Source of the DNA: Burkholderia sp. Ac-20365
GTDB lineage: Bacteria > Pseudomonadota > Gammaproteobacteria > Burkholderiales > Burkholderiaceae
NCBI RefSeq assembly: GCF_017104715.1
Contig: NZ_JAAGPI010000034.1
Location: 36,154 to 100,153 of the forward strand
DNA length: 64,000 nt
Reading direction: 5' to 3'
Shown: piece after piece, positions 34,688 through 43,972 of the stretch
Layout of the letters: the number at the start of each line of letters is the position of its first letter
How positions within the stretch are numbered: the first letter of the stretch is position 1
Notes under the pieces: generated by a model
Databases searched by the model: none
What the model was told of the DNA's origin: nothing
What the model saw: the letters and a program-made list of their open reading frames with translations, nothing else
Position numbers and translations under genes: made by a program

Positions 34688-35698
34688 GTGAAACCCATGC
34701 TTTCGGCCCTCGCCCTCGCCCTCGTACCGACCTTCTTCGTGATGGCGTTGGGCTATGGCGCCGGTAAAACCGGTCACATCAATAACTTACACGTGAAGGA
34801 ACTCAACACCGTCGTGATGAGTTATTGCCTTCCGGCCTCTTTATTCGTCGCAACCGCAACGTCGAGGTGGTCGGACCTGATTTCGCAGTGGCCGATTCTG
34901 CTCTCGCTGAGCATCACCATGATGGGCGTCTATCTTCTCTGGTACGTCTACCAACGCTGGGCGCGTCGGCAGAATTCGAGCGAAGCAGCGCTTCAGGCAC
35001 TGGCCGTCGGGCAACCCAACTATGCTGCGGCGGCGTTTCCTGTCATCACTGCCTTGTTCGGCGCAGAGCATCTTTCGACGGTAGCGGTCGGCATTGCTGT
35101 CGGATCCTTGTTGCCTTCGCCTCTGACGTTGACGCTGCTCGAACTGGACAGCACCACGGATAACCCGCACAGCAACCACGCGGCAACTGACGGGCATATT
35201 GTCAGGGCGAGGCCCCGGCCGGGCGCAACGACACAGATCGTCACGGCCGCACGTCACGCCCTGTCCAAGCCGATCGTGCTCGCCCCCGTGTTCGGCATGC
35301 TCGTCTCGCTGAGCGGATGGCACTTGCCCAATGTCGCGGCCGCATCGTTGCGAGAGATCGGCGTTGCGGCGGGCGGCATGGGGCTGCTGGTCACAGGCGT
35401 CGTGCTATCCCAAAGCAGATTCAGGCTGACGCTCAATACTGCCTTTGGAGTCTGCATTTCGAACATCGCACAGGCACTGATCGCATTCCTGATCTGCCGT
35501 GCCGTCAATGCATCCGCCGACATCACGCGGCTCGCGGTCATCATGGCGGCCCTTCCGTCCGGCTTCTTCGGCATTCTTTTTGGAAATAGCTACGACCGCA
35601 TCTCGGGCGAAGCGAACTCGACCATCATCGCCAGCACCCTGTTTTCCGCGCTCACTTTGGCGGTAGCGATCGCGTGGTCCTACACCTACGGTGGCTGA
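34688..35698 (+). CDS. AEC-family (auxin efflux carrier-like) transporter
   Basis: A 336-residue membrane protein with ten predicted helices in two five-helix halves. FFVMALGYGAGKTGHINN and NTVVMSYCLPASLFVATATS open the first half, PNYAAAAFPVITALFG is the conserved AEC motif, and MAALPSGFFGILFGNSYD the second-half counterpart. Bacterial members such as MdcF/MleP move malonate, malate or other organic acids. GTG start with AGGA upstream, 27 bp after the hydrolase gene. It probably moves the acid made by its neighbours. Confidence 0.9.
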   Translation: MKPMLSALALALVPTFFVMALGYGAGKTGHINNLHVKELNTVVMSYCLPASLFVATATSRWSDLISQWPILLSLSITMMGVYLLWYVYQRWARRQNSSEAALQALAVGQPNYAAAAFPVITALFGAEHLSTVAVGIAVGSLLPSPLTLTLLELDSTTDNPHSNHAATDGHIVRARPRPGATTQIVTAARHALSKPIVLAPVFGMLVSLSGWHLPNVAAASLREIGVAAGGMGLLVTGVVLSQSRFRLTLNTAFGVCISNIAQALIAFLICRAVNASADITRLAVIMAALPSGFFGILFGNSYDRISGEANSTIIASTLFSALTLAVAIAWSYTYGG

Positions 35699-35741
35699 CG
35701 GGCCACCTTTTCTTCCCGTCTTCCAGCAAGGAGCGATTCAA

Positions 35742-36545
35742 GTGAGTAAAACCATTCTTATCACGGGCGCAGGTTCGGGTCTCGGCGAAGGCGCAGCCAT
35801 TGGACTTGCCAAAAACGGACATACCGTTATCGCGACAGCCGAGTCGTGGCCGCAAGTCACGGCGCTTCGCGACAAGGTTGCTGCGATGGACCTGCCCAAT
35901 CTGACGGTCACCAAGCTCAACATGCTCGACCCGTATGACATCGTGCACGCGGCAAAGCTCGAGTTCGACGTCCTGGTGAACAACGCCGGCATTGCTGAGG
36001 GCGGTCCGGTTGCGGAAATTCCCATGCCGCTCGTCAAACAGAATTTCGAAGTGAACGTGTTTGCTCTGCTGGATCTCACGCAGCGCGTAGTGCGCCGTTG
36101 GGTCCGATCGCAGGTCAAAGGCAAGGTGGTGTTCATCTCGTCGATCGTCGGACTTGTCAGCCCCGGCATGATCGGTACTTACTCGGCGACCAAGCACGCA
36201 GTTCAGTCGATTGCCGAGTCGATGCAGGACGAGTTGAAGGAATTCGGCATTCAGGTGCAAACCATCAACCCCGGGCCGTTCTTTACCGGCTTCAATGAGC
36301 GAGGCGTGGAGGCGGCTTATCGCTGGCTCGATGATGACGTCAACTTCACGAGTCGCGCTTCGTACAAGGCGCAAACGGACGCGCTGCTCGATAAACCGGA
36401 AATGCGCCTGGACCCCGACGACATGATCGGCAAGATGGTCGAACTGATCCCCGCCAACACGGGTCCGTTTCGGACGATCTACCCGAAAGACACGGCCGAC
36501 TGGGCCGTCGCCGCGGAGCAGGCGATGTTGACACGAACGATCTGA
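35742..36545 (+). CDS. Short-chain dehydrogenase/reductase
   Basis: A 267-residue SDR: ILITGAGSGLGEGAAIGLAK is the cofactor loop, VNNAGIAEGGPV the NNAG motif, and SSIVGLVSPGMIGTYSATKH gives Ser, Tyr and Lys. GTG at 35742 is preferred, with AAGGAG 8 bases upstream; an upstream ATG at 35691 would overlap the transporter end. Third gene of the plus-strand run. Confidence 0.9.
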   Translation: MSKTILITGAGSGLGEGAAIGLAKNGHTVIATAESWPQVTALRDKVAAMDLPNLTVTKLNMLDPYDIVHAAKLEFDVLVNNAGIAEGGPVAEIPMPLVKQNFEVNVFALLDLTQRVVRRWVRSQVKGKVVFISSIVGLVSPGMIGTYSATKHAVQSIAESMQDELKEFGIQVQTINPGPFFTGFNERGVEAAYRWLDDDVNFTSRASYKAQTDALLDKPEMRLDPDDMIGKMVELIPANTGPFRTIYPKDTADWAVAAEQAMLTRTI

Positions 36546-36568
36546 GTGGCACGCTGACGAGGTGCGAT

Positions 36569-37411
36569 ATGAGCGTACAACCCATCCACACTGACAAGGT
36601 GAATTCAACACGTCGTGCGCTATTGTTCGGCGCATTGGCAGGCACCGCGCTGCTTGCAATGGCACCGATGCGGACCTGGGCTGCCACAAATGCCAGCCTT
36701 GCAGGCGTCAAGGCGCTGACCTTCGACATGCAGGGAACCGTGTTCGATTTCTACGATCCCGTGGTGCAACGAGCGCAGGCAGTCGGCCGCAAGCACGGAC
36801 TCGCCGAGGACTGGGCGGCAACGCTGCCCGGCGACTGGAGCGGTGGCGCGCACGACATCATCGTCGATATCTCGGCCGGTCGGCGTCCCTGGATCTCGAA
36901 CACCGAGGTCTACCGCGAAGCGCTGCTGCCGCTGCTCGCGAAGCGTGGCATCGGTGATCGTCTATCTGACATAGATCGCGAACAGCTACTCGGCGAATGG
37001 GGAAAGATGATCCCATGGCCGGACTCGGTGGCAGGTATCACCCAGCTTCGCCGCAAATACACGCTCTCCACGCTGACCAACGCTTCGATGTCGCAAATGA
37101 CCGCGCTCGTCAAAGACAGCAAGCTGCCCTTCGACGAGGTCCTGACGGGAGAACTGAGCCACGCTTTCAAGCCCGATCCTAGAGTCTATCAATCGGCCGT
37201 CGTCTACACGGGCTTCCGGCCCGATCAGCTGTTGATGGTCTCGGCGCACAAGTGGGATCTCCACGCGTCGAAGCAGGCTGGCTTTCACACGGCGTATGTG
37301 CCGCGACCTTTGGAACTCGGACCCGGCCACGCGGCGGACCGCAAACCGGAGAGCTTCATCGACATCATCGCCGACGATCTTGTCGATCTGGCCAACAAGC
37401 TCGGAAGCTAG
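36569..37411 (+). CDS. Haloacid dehalogenase type II with Tat-like export signal
   Basis: A 280-residue HAD-superfamily protein of the L-2-haloacid dehalogenase type. ALTFDMQGTVFDFYD has the nucleophilic Asp; TLSTLTNAS is motif II; FKPDPRVYQSA carries the motif III Lys; SAHKWDLHASKQAGFHTAYV closes the site. Unusual for this family, the first 38 residues hold STRRALLFGALAGTALLAMA then MRTWA, a twin-arginine-type signal followed by a cleavage-like site, so a periplasmic location is predicted. GAGG lies 6 bases before the ATG. Confidence 0.87.
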   Translation: MSVQPIHTDKVNSTRRALLFGALAGTALLAMAPMRTWAATNASLAGVKALTFDMQGTVFDFYDPVVQRAQAVGRKHGLAEDWAATLPGDWSGGAHDIIVDISAGRRPWISNTEVYREALLPLLAKRGIGDRLSDIDREQLLGEWGKMIPWPDSVAGITQLRRKYTLSTLTNASMSQMTALVKDSKLPFDEVLTGELSHAFKPDPRVYQSAVVYTGFRPDQLLMVSAHKWDLHASKQAGFHTAYVPRPLELGPGHAADRKPESFIDIIADDLVDLANKLGS

Positions 37412-37479
37412 GCACCGTATGCAGCCGATTGTCATACAAAATCGATTCCGCTTTTTAAGCGCATATGCAGGAGCAAAAC

Positions 37480-38325
37480 ATGGTCAAATCATTCAAACGC
37501 GTCTGGTTCGTCACGGGCGCGTCACGTGGTCTGGGCGCGCTGATCGCCAGGGCGGCGCTGGCAGATGGTAATGCCGTCGTCGCGACGGGGCGCAACACCG
37601 TTGCGATCGTCGAGCGTCTGGGTGAATCGCCCGCCTTGCTGGCCGTCGAACTCGACGTCACCAGCGAAGCGCAAGCGAAAGCGGCCGTTGAAGCGGCCGT
37701 TGAGAAATTCGGCCGCATCGATGTGCTGATCAACAACGCGGGCTTTGGCCTGCTGGCCGCCGTCGAGGAATCGAGCGACGCAGACGTGCGGCGCATGTAC
37801 GACACCAACGTCTTCGGCCTTTTGAACGTGACGCGCGCCGTGCTGCCCGTCATGCGCCGGCAGCGCTCGGGGCATGTGATCAACACGTCGTCTATCGTCG
37901 GTTATCGCGCGGCTGCCGGGGTTGGCGTCTACAGTTCCACGAAGTTCGCCGTTGAAGGCATCACAGAAGCCTTGCATGACGAACTGAAGCCGCTCGGCAT
38001 TCACGCGACCGTTATCGAGCCGGGCTTCTTCCGCACGGATTTCCTCGACACGTCATCGCTGCTGGTCGGCAAGGAGATCATCGACGACTACGCGCAAACG
38101 TCAGGCAAGTTGCGCGAACTCGCCGTTAGCATCAACCACAATCAGCCAGGCGATCCCGAGAGGCTTGCGACCGCCCTCGTGAAGCTCGTCGATACGCCGA
38201 CGCCGCCACTGCGTCTTCCGCTCGGCACCGACACGCTGAAGGCTATCGAGGAAAAGAACGCCTATGTGACGACCGAAACAAAAACGTGGGAAACACTATC
38301 GGCATCCACCGACTTTCCCGCCTGA
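37480..38325 (+). CDS. Short-chain dehydrogenase/reductase (copy B of inverted pair)
   Basis: A 281-residue classical SDR: FVTGASRGLGALIARAALAD, LINNAGFGLLAAVEESSDAD and SSIVGYRAAAGVGVYSSTKF with Ser/Tyr/Lys. The core is almost residue-for-residue the SDR at 23820-24677 on the other strand. The ATG at 37480 follows AGGAG by 7 bases; an upstream ATG at 37465 would include that site. Fifth gene of the plus-strand run and the last before the giant kinase gene, which converges from the right. Confidence 0.92.
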   Translation: MVKSFKRVWFVTGASRGLGALIARAALADGNAVVATGRNTVAIVERLGESPALLAVELDVTSEAQAKAAVEAAVEKFGRIDVLINNAGFGLLAAVEESSDADVRRMYDTNVFGLLNVTRAVLPVMRRQRSGHVINTSSIVGYRAAAGVGVYSSTKFAVEGITEALHDELKPLGIHATVIEPGFFRTDFLDTSSLLVGKEIIDDYAQTSGKLRELAVSINHNQPGDPERLATALVKLVDTPTPPLRLPLGTDTLKAIEEKNAYVTTETKTWETLSASTDFPA

Positions 38326-38409
38326 AGGCAGTTTCCTCGTTTTGCGTAAAAGAGGCCGACAGCGTCGCTGCAAGATCAACGGCGCTGTTGTCGATCTCGA
38401 GTCGGAAGG

Positions 38410-41400
38410 TCAGTTCTCGTGGACAGGCAAGGTGAATTGAAACGTCGCGCCTGATCCCGCATCGGTAGAAATCCATAAACGCCCGCCATGCGACTCGACG
38501 ATCGAACGGCTGATCCGAAGACCCATCCCTGTGCCATGCGGCTTGGTCGTGAAGAAGGGGTCGAAAATCTGCTCTGCCAGTTGAGGCTGTACGCCCGTTC
38601 CGGTGTCCCTGATCGATACGAGTATGTCTTCGCTGGTCCGCGCGGCGGTGACAGCAATCTCTCTTGAGCCGTCGATATCCTTCATCGCTTCTATGCCGTT
38701 GAGGATCAGGTTCATCGCGACCTGCTGCAACTGCACGCGATCACCAACCACGTGAGGGAGACCCGACTCCAGATCGACCCTCACCGTGATGTCGTAGCGC
38801 TGGATCTCACCACGCAACAGGCCGATGGTGTCACAGATGATCTCGCCGACCTCGAAGACTTCACGATTCAACGCGCCCTTTTCGAACTGTTTGCGGATTC
38901 TGATGACGATATCTGCTGCCCTGCGTGCGTCTTCCACCATATTAGTGGCAGCCGCACGCGCCTCTTTCGTATGCGGCCTGTCCCGCGAAAGCCAGCGCAA
39001 ACAGGCACTCGCGTAGGCAATCGCGCCCGAAATCGGTTGGCTGACATCATGGGCCAACGATGCAGCCATTTCTCCCATGGTTGTCGCGCGATTGATGCGC
39101 GCGAGATCGACCATCGCCTGGCGCAGGCTTTCTTCTGCCCGCTTGCGTTCCGTCACGTCACGAACGGCACCAACAAACTCGAGATTGCCAATACTGACTG
39201 CCTGACCCGACGCGTGGATATATTTGATTCGTCCATCCGGCATCAGAAAGCGATGCTCGCTATCGAAGTCCTTCTTTTCCGCCCTCGAAGCTTCGAGCGC
39301 GAGACGAACGGCATCACGATCTTCAGGATGAACGCGCTGCAATACGAGTTCGACGGACGGTTGAACGCGTCGATCGTACTCGATGATGTTGTAGCCTTCT
39401 TCAGACCAGTAGTACTCGCCTCCCGTCGCATTCCAGCCAAAGCTTCCCGTGTGACTGATCTTCTGTCCTTGTGCCAGAAAAGCTTCACTGCGTTGCAAGT
39501 CGGAATAGAGCGTCGCGTTTTCCAGTGAAATCGCGGCTTGCGACGAGAGCAGTTGCAATAGTTCGACACGGTCAGAAGTGAACACCCCTGCCGCCAGGCT
39601 GTTTTCCAGGTAGAGAACGCCGATCAGTTTCCCCTGCTTCACGACGGGCAGACACAATATGGATCGCGAGCGTTTCTGGCGTACATAGTCGTTCTCCGAA
39701 TAGTAAATATCACTTGACGCGTCATCGAGCAGAACACGCTGCTGAGTGCGGATGACATAGTCCAGCGCCGATTGCGGAAGGTCTGACGACGTGACCATGG
39801 CTTGACGCACCACCACATCAATACCGCCCGCCTGACTCGTCGCTTCCGCCTCGATGCGCGGCTCACTGCCCTGCGCCGCGCTTCGCAGCAAGATGAGCAG
39901 GCCACGCGCGGCGCCCGCATTTTCGACAGCGAGCCGAACCAGTTTCTCGATCAGGCTAGGGAGAACCATTTCGCTCGACAGTGTTTGCGAAACTTTGATG
40001 ACGGTGGCCAGATCGAGAAGCGAAGACGGCGCCATGATCACGCCGTTGAAGCCTGGCGACGTCAGATCGTCATTGATGCAGGGGTAGAGGGTGTCCAACT
40101 GTCTGACCTTGCCGTTGGCGCCCCAACCGAGATAGCATCGGCGCGCGTCGCGTAGATAAGTCCGTGCAATCTTGTCGAATCCCCGGGCCGCATAGAAGCG
40201 CCCTGCAAGCTCGTTCGCTGTAGCCTCGTTGTGCACGAACCCGTTCGCGCTCGCAGAACGAATGGCTTTCTCATATGCGTGTTCGGCATCGAGCAGACGA
40301 CCCTCGATGCGGGCAATTTCTGCTTCTACCAATGCGGCACAGTTCTCGAAATTCTCAGGACAATTCGCCGCCCAAGTCACGAGCTGACGGTGATGCCGGA
40401 TGAGTGCCTGCGCGTGCTCGCGTCGCTGGCCTTCGGTCGCATTGTCCATCGCACAGGCTCGCGCCAGCGCGCCATAGAAGTGATACTCCGCGACTTCGAA
40501 ATACGAATGTGACTTCTCGAAGAGACGCGCCGCGTTTTCCGACGCGTCGATTGCACCCGCGTAGTCGCCAGCAAGGAAGCGTGCCTGTGACTTGCGAATC
40601 CAGTACCAGCACTCGGGTCTGGCTAAGGTCGCGTTACCCGACAAATGACGCTCGAACAGACGTTCATTGAAACGACCGTCGTTGAAGGTTCCGAACTTGG
40701 CGGTGAGGCCGCGAAGCGTCCGGATGAACATGATCTGCGTCGTGATCATGCTGATGACACGGCCGAACTTCAGCTTTTCGGCGAATGCCAGACCCGCTTC
40801 CGCTTCGCGCTGAACCTCGGACAGCGTGTCCCCTGCCGCAAGCATATTGGTGTACAGGTTGTTGCAGCTATAGGCTGCAAACGTCAGATCACCCGACTGG
40901 ATCGCGGCATCGAACGCGCGACGCACCAACTCCCGCCCTGCCTTGACATGGCATCGCCAGGGCATGATCAGATTTCCGAAGCGCATGTACACCCGCGCGC
41001 GAAACCGGCGCATCGCGTGCTTTTCGACCAGCTCGTAACTGAGTTTTCCGAGTTGGTATCCTGCTTCGTAGTTGCCAAACTGGGGGCCAGCGAGATGCCC
41101 CAATGTGACGTAGGCAAACGACGAAGCGTCACTGTTGCCATGGTCGAGACTGAGTTCAACCATCCGGCAAAGCATCAGCGCGTGCAGGTTCTCATCGGTG
41201 AACTGAGCGGTCATGACAGCTTCGGTAAACACGTCCAGAACGTCGAGCAAATCGGCATTGTTGATCAGCGGCAAGTCGACAAGCTCACCGATTTGCCGCT
41301 CGCTCACCCGCGACCAGATCTGGTTGAACTCTTTCGATACGTCGTCGCCGGAAGGATGGGATGACCAGTGCTCGCCGCGACCTCGTTGATATTCAATGAA

Positions 41401-43902
41401 TACGTCGATACCGCTGTCGCTACGATCGAGCAAGTTGTAGAGCGTCAGGCGCAGACGCGTAATTAGCGCCGTGTCGTGGGCACACATGGCGCGCCCGGCA
41501 AGCACTGAAAGGCGCGTTTCTGCCGCAGCCAGATTTGCCGTCTGAACATCGCATTCCGCAAGCAGACTCTCGATTGAAAAGATCAATTCGTCATTGCGCG
41601 TCGACCTTTCGTCCGTCAGCAGGTCGCGCCCGGCGTTGAGATATCCGATCGCCGATGCATACGCTGTCGACGCCTTGGCACGTCGCCCCGCAACCAGATT
41701 CAATTGCGCAATGCGCTCGCGTTCTTCAATTGATGCCACCAGATGCGCGCCACGATTGAGTTGATTGACGATTTCGAAGATATGCTCATCGAGCGCTTCG
41801 GGCAGCACGCGAGACGCCATCAGCGTGCCGATGCGCAAATGGGCTTCCGCCCGCAATCCTTCAGGAATCAGCGAATAAGCCGCTTCCTGCACACGGTCGT
41901 GAACAAAGCGGTACGCGTCTTCATGCTGAAAAATGAGCCCCGTTCGGACTGCCTGCCAAAGCTGGGAATGCAGTTCATCAAAGGTGTCGTTGTAGACCGC
42001 CTGAAGCGTCTCGAAGTCAGCACTGATGCCAAGGCAGGCTAACTGCTGAAGCGCCTTCTTCGTTCCGCTCGGCAAGCGATTCAGCTTGGCCACCATCAGG
42101 TCCACGACATTGTCGGTATAGCCCTTCGCGTGGATGCGGTCCAGATCCCAATTCCAACGCTCCTCGCTGTGATCGAAGACGAGCAGTTGTTCTTCGAACA
42201 TCGCGTCAATGAACTGGATAACGAAGAACGGGTTGCCACGCGTCTTCGCCTCCACGAGCTCCGCCAACGAGCCGACACGCGCCCGTTCGCCATGCAGCGT
42301 ATCCGCCAGCAACGCTTGCAGATCACGACGCGTCAACGGTGCAAGCACGATATCGCGCACGATCACATCTGACCGGCGGATCGATTCCAGTTTGCGCCTG
42401 AGAGGATGCTCCGGCGACACTTCGTTATCGCGGTAAGCGCCAATTACGAGCAGATGCTCCACGTCGGCTTGCGTGACGAGATCTTCGATAACGTCAAGCG
42501 TCGCCGCGTCGAGCCACTGCAGATCGTCGAGAAACAGCGCCAACGGATGGTCTCGCGTGAAGACGCCGACGAATCGACGAAATACCAGTTGAAAACGGCT
42601 TTGCGCGTCTCTCGAAGCAAGCGCCGCAACGCCCGGTTGCTCCCCGATGATGAGTTTCAGTTCGGGAACAAGATCCACCATTAGCTGTCCATTTGGTCCG
42701 AGCGCTTCGCGGAATGCCGCGCGCCACCGGTCGAGTTCTTCGTCTTCTTTTGAAAGGAGTGGGCGAATCAGGCCTTGAAACGCCTCCGCGAGCGTCGCAT
42801 ACGGAATGTCGCGCTTGTACTGGTCGAACTTTCCCGATGCGAAAAAGCCGCGAGGCGGTACGAGCGGCTTATGAAGCTCATTGACGACGGAGGATTTGCC
42901 GACTCCCGAATAGCCCGACACCAGCACAAGTTCGGGTCTGCCGCCTGCGCTGATCCGTTCAAAGGACGCTAGTAGTGCATCGATTTCCCGTTCGCGCCCG
43001 TACAGTTTTTCCGGAATCAAGAGCCGGTCTGGCATGTCATGTTCACCAGGCAGGAACGGATCAATGCGGCCGTGCGCCTCCCACTGCTCAAGACATCGCC
43101 TGAAGTCACGCTCGACGCCCGCGGCTGTCTGATAACGTTCTTCGGCCGTCTTTGCGAGCAGTCGCATGATGATGGCCGAGACAGTCGATGGAATGAGCGA
43201 TCCCCGTCCTTCAGGCATGCGCGGCTGCCTCGCGACGTGACAGTGCACCCACTCCATCGGGTCGGACGCTGTGAATGGCAGAACACCAGCGAACAGCTCG
43301 TACAGCGTGACGCCGATCGAATACAGATCGCTGCGGGAATCGACGGAACGATTCATCCGCCCCGTCTGTTCTGGCGACATGTAAGCAAGCGTGCCAGCAA
43401 CGATCTCCGGTGGAACAGGCGCGAGACGCTCGCGCGGCAACCGCGACGCGATCCCAAACCCCATCAGCCACGCGCGTCCCGTAAGATCGACGAGCATATT
43501 CGCCGGCTTGACATCGCGATGTATGAGTCCGTGGCGATGAACCTGGCCCAATGCCGCCACCAGCCCGATAGCGATGCGCAGGCAGCGCGTCAGATCGGGC
43601 ATATCGCCTGTTTGCTGCGCGATGATCCTATCAAGAGGCTCACCACCGGGATCTTCGAGAATGAGTGCTGCGCGCCCTCGATGGCTGGTCAGCGCGACCG
43701 GGCGCGCCGCCCACGCACGATCGAGCTCGAGCGCGAGCGACCATTCGTGTTCGAGCCGCTGCAAGATGTGTAACGGTGGCTGAGCGACGGTGGGTGAGAA
43801 TGCCAGGACAGGCGCCAAGGTGCGGGACTCCCTGCCACGGTAGAGCGTGAGACCAGCCTCTTCGCGAAGCCGCTCCAGCTTGAACCCGGAATCCTCTGCC
43901 AT
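38410..43902 (-). CDS. Giant hybrid: kinase-like domain, AAA ATPase, GAF, PAS, histidine kinase (copy 1)
   Basis: An 1,830-residue cytoplasmic signalling protein. Order: Ser/Thr-kinase-like domain (about 1-270, HRDVKPANM and AGTLAYMSPEQTGRM), AAA/STAND-type ATPase (Walker A SGYSGVGKSS near 332, LFLDDLQWLD near 455), a long alpha-helical TPR-like region (600-1280), GAF (1300-1450), PAS (1465-1590), HisKA with His near 1617 (SLAHDVSQP) and HATPase (DTGTGVQPQ, TGMGLRISRSIVESHGG). The kinase-like domain lacks the beta-3 Lys and has GFG for DFG, so it is likely a pseudokinase. ATG at 43902 preferred to GTG at 43911. It is paralogous to the gene at 48237; partner regulators probably lie at 46685-47902. 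Confidence 0.93.
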   Translation of the reverse strand: MAEDSGFKLERLREEAGLTLYRGRESRTLAPVLAFSPTVAQPPLHILQRLEHEWSLALELDRAWAARPVALTSHRGRAALILEDPGGEPLDRIIAQQTGDMPDLTRCLRIAIGLVAALGQVHRHGLIHRDVKPANMLVDLTGRAWLMGFGIASRLPRERLAPVPPEIVAGTLAYMSPEQTGRMNRSVDSRSDLYSIGVTLYELFAGVLPFTASDPMEWVHCHVARQPRMPEGRGSLIPSTVSAIIMRLLAKTAEERYQTAAGVERDFRRCLEQWEAHGRIDPFLPGEHDMPDRLLIPEKLYGREREIDALLASFERISAGGRPELVLVSGYSGVGKSSVVNELHKPLVPPRGFFASGKFDQYKRDIPYATLAEAFQGLIRPLLSKEDEELDRWRAAFREALGPNGQLMVDLVPELKLIIGEQPGVAALASRDAQSRFQLVFRRFVGVFTRDHPLALFLDDLQWLDAATLDVIEDLVTQADVEHLLVIGAYRDNEVSPEHPLRRKLESIRRSDVIVRDIVLAPLTRRDLQALLADTLHGERARVGSLAELVEAKTRGNPFFVIQFIDAMFEEQLLVFDHSEERWNWDLDRIHAKGYTDNVVDLMVAKLNRLPSGTKKALQQLACLGISADFETLQAVYNDTFDELHSQLWQAVRTGLIFQHEDAYRFVHDRVQEAAYSLIPEGLRAEAHLRIGTLMASRVLPEALDEHIFEIVNQLNRGAHLVASIEERERIAQLNLVAGRRAKASTAYASAIGYLNAGRDLLTDERSTRNDELIFSIESLLAECDVQTANLAAAETRLSVLAGRAMCAHDTALITRLRLTLYNLLDRSDSGIDVFIEYQRGRGEHWSSHPSGDDVSKEFNQIWSRVSERQIGELVDLPLINNADLLDVLDVFTEAVMTAQFTDENLHALMLCRMVELSLDHGNSDASSFAYVTLGHLAGPQFGNYEAGYQLGKLSYELVEKHAMRRFRARVYMRFGNLIMPWRCHVKAGRELVRRAFDAAIQSGDLTFAAYSCNNLYTNMLAAGDTLSEVQREAEAGLAFAEKLKFGRVISMITTQIMFIRTLRGLTAKFGTFNDGRFNERLFERHLSGNATLARPECWYWIRKSQARFLAGDYAGAIDASENAARLFEKSHSYFEVAEYHFYGALARACAMDNATEGQRREHAQALIRHHRQLVTWAANCPENFENCAALVEAEIARIEGRLLDAEHAYEKAIRSASANGFVHNEATANELAGRFYAARGFDKIARTYLRDARRCYLGWGANGKVRQLDTLYPCINDDLTSPGFNGVIMAPSSLLDLATVIKVSQTLSSEMVLPSLIEKLVRLAVENAGAARGLLILLRSAAQGSEPRIEAEATSQAGGIDVVVRQAMVTSSDLPQSALDYVIRTQQRVLLDDASSDIYYSENDYVRQKRSRSILCLPVVKQGKLIGVLYLENSLAAGVFTSDRVELLQLLSSQAAISLENATLYSDLQRSEAFLAQGQKISHTGSFGWNATGGEYYWSEEGYNIIEYDRRVQPSVELVLQRVHPEDRDAVRLALEASRAEKKDFDSEHRFLMPDGRIKYIHASGQAVSIGNLEFVGAVRDVTERKRAEESLRQAMVDLARINRATTMGEMAASLAHDVSQPISGAIAYASACLRWLSRDRPHTKEARAAATNMVEDARRAADIVIRIRKQFEKGALNREVFEVGEIICDTIGLLRGEIQRYDITVRVDLESGLPHVVGDRVQLQQVAMNLILNGIEAMKDIDGSREIAVTAARTSEDILVSIRDTGTGVQPQLAEQIFDPFFTTKPHGTGMGLRISRSIVESHGGRLWISTDAGSGATFQFTLPVHEN

Positions 43903-43972
43903 GTAGAGCACCCGTCGTCAGTCGGGGAAGAGAAAGCGTTCCTGTCAGGTTGAGAGGAACGGCTCCTGGAGA

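Noticed and set aside
40645..41364. Plus-strand 239-codon frame inside the giant kinase gene
   Set aside because: Antisense shadow in the helical repeat region of the kinase.
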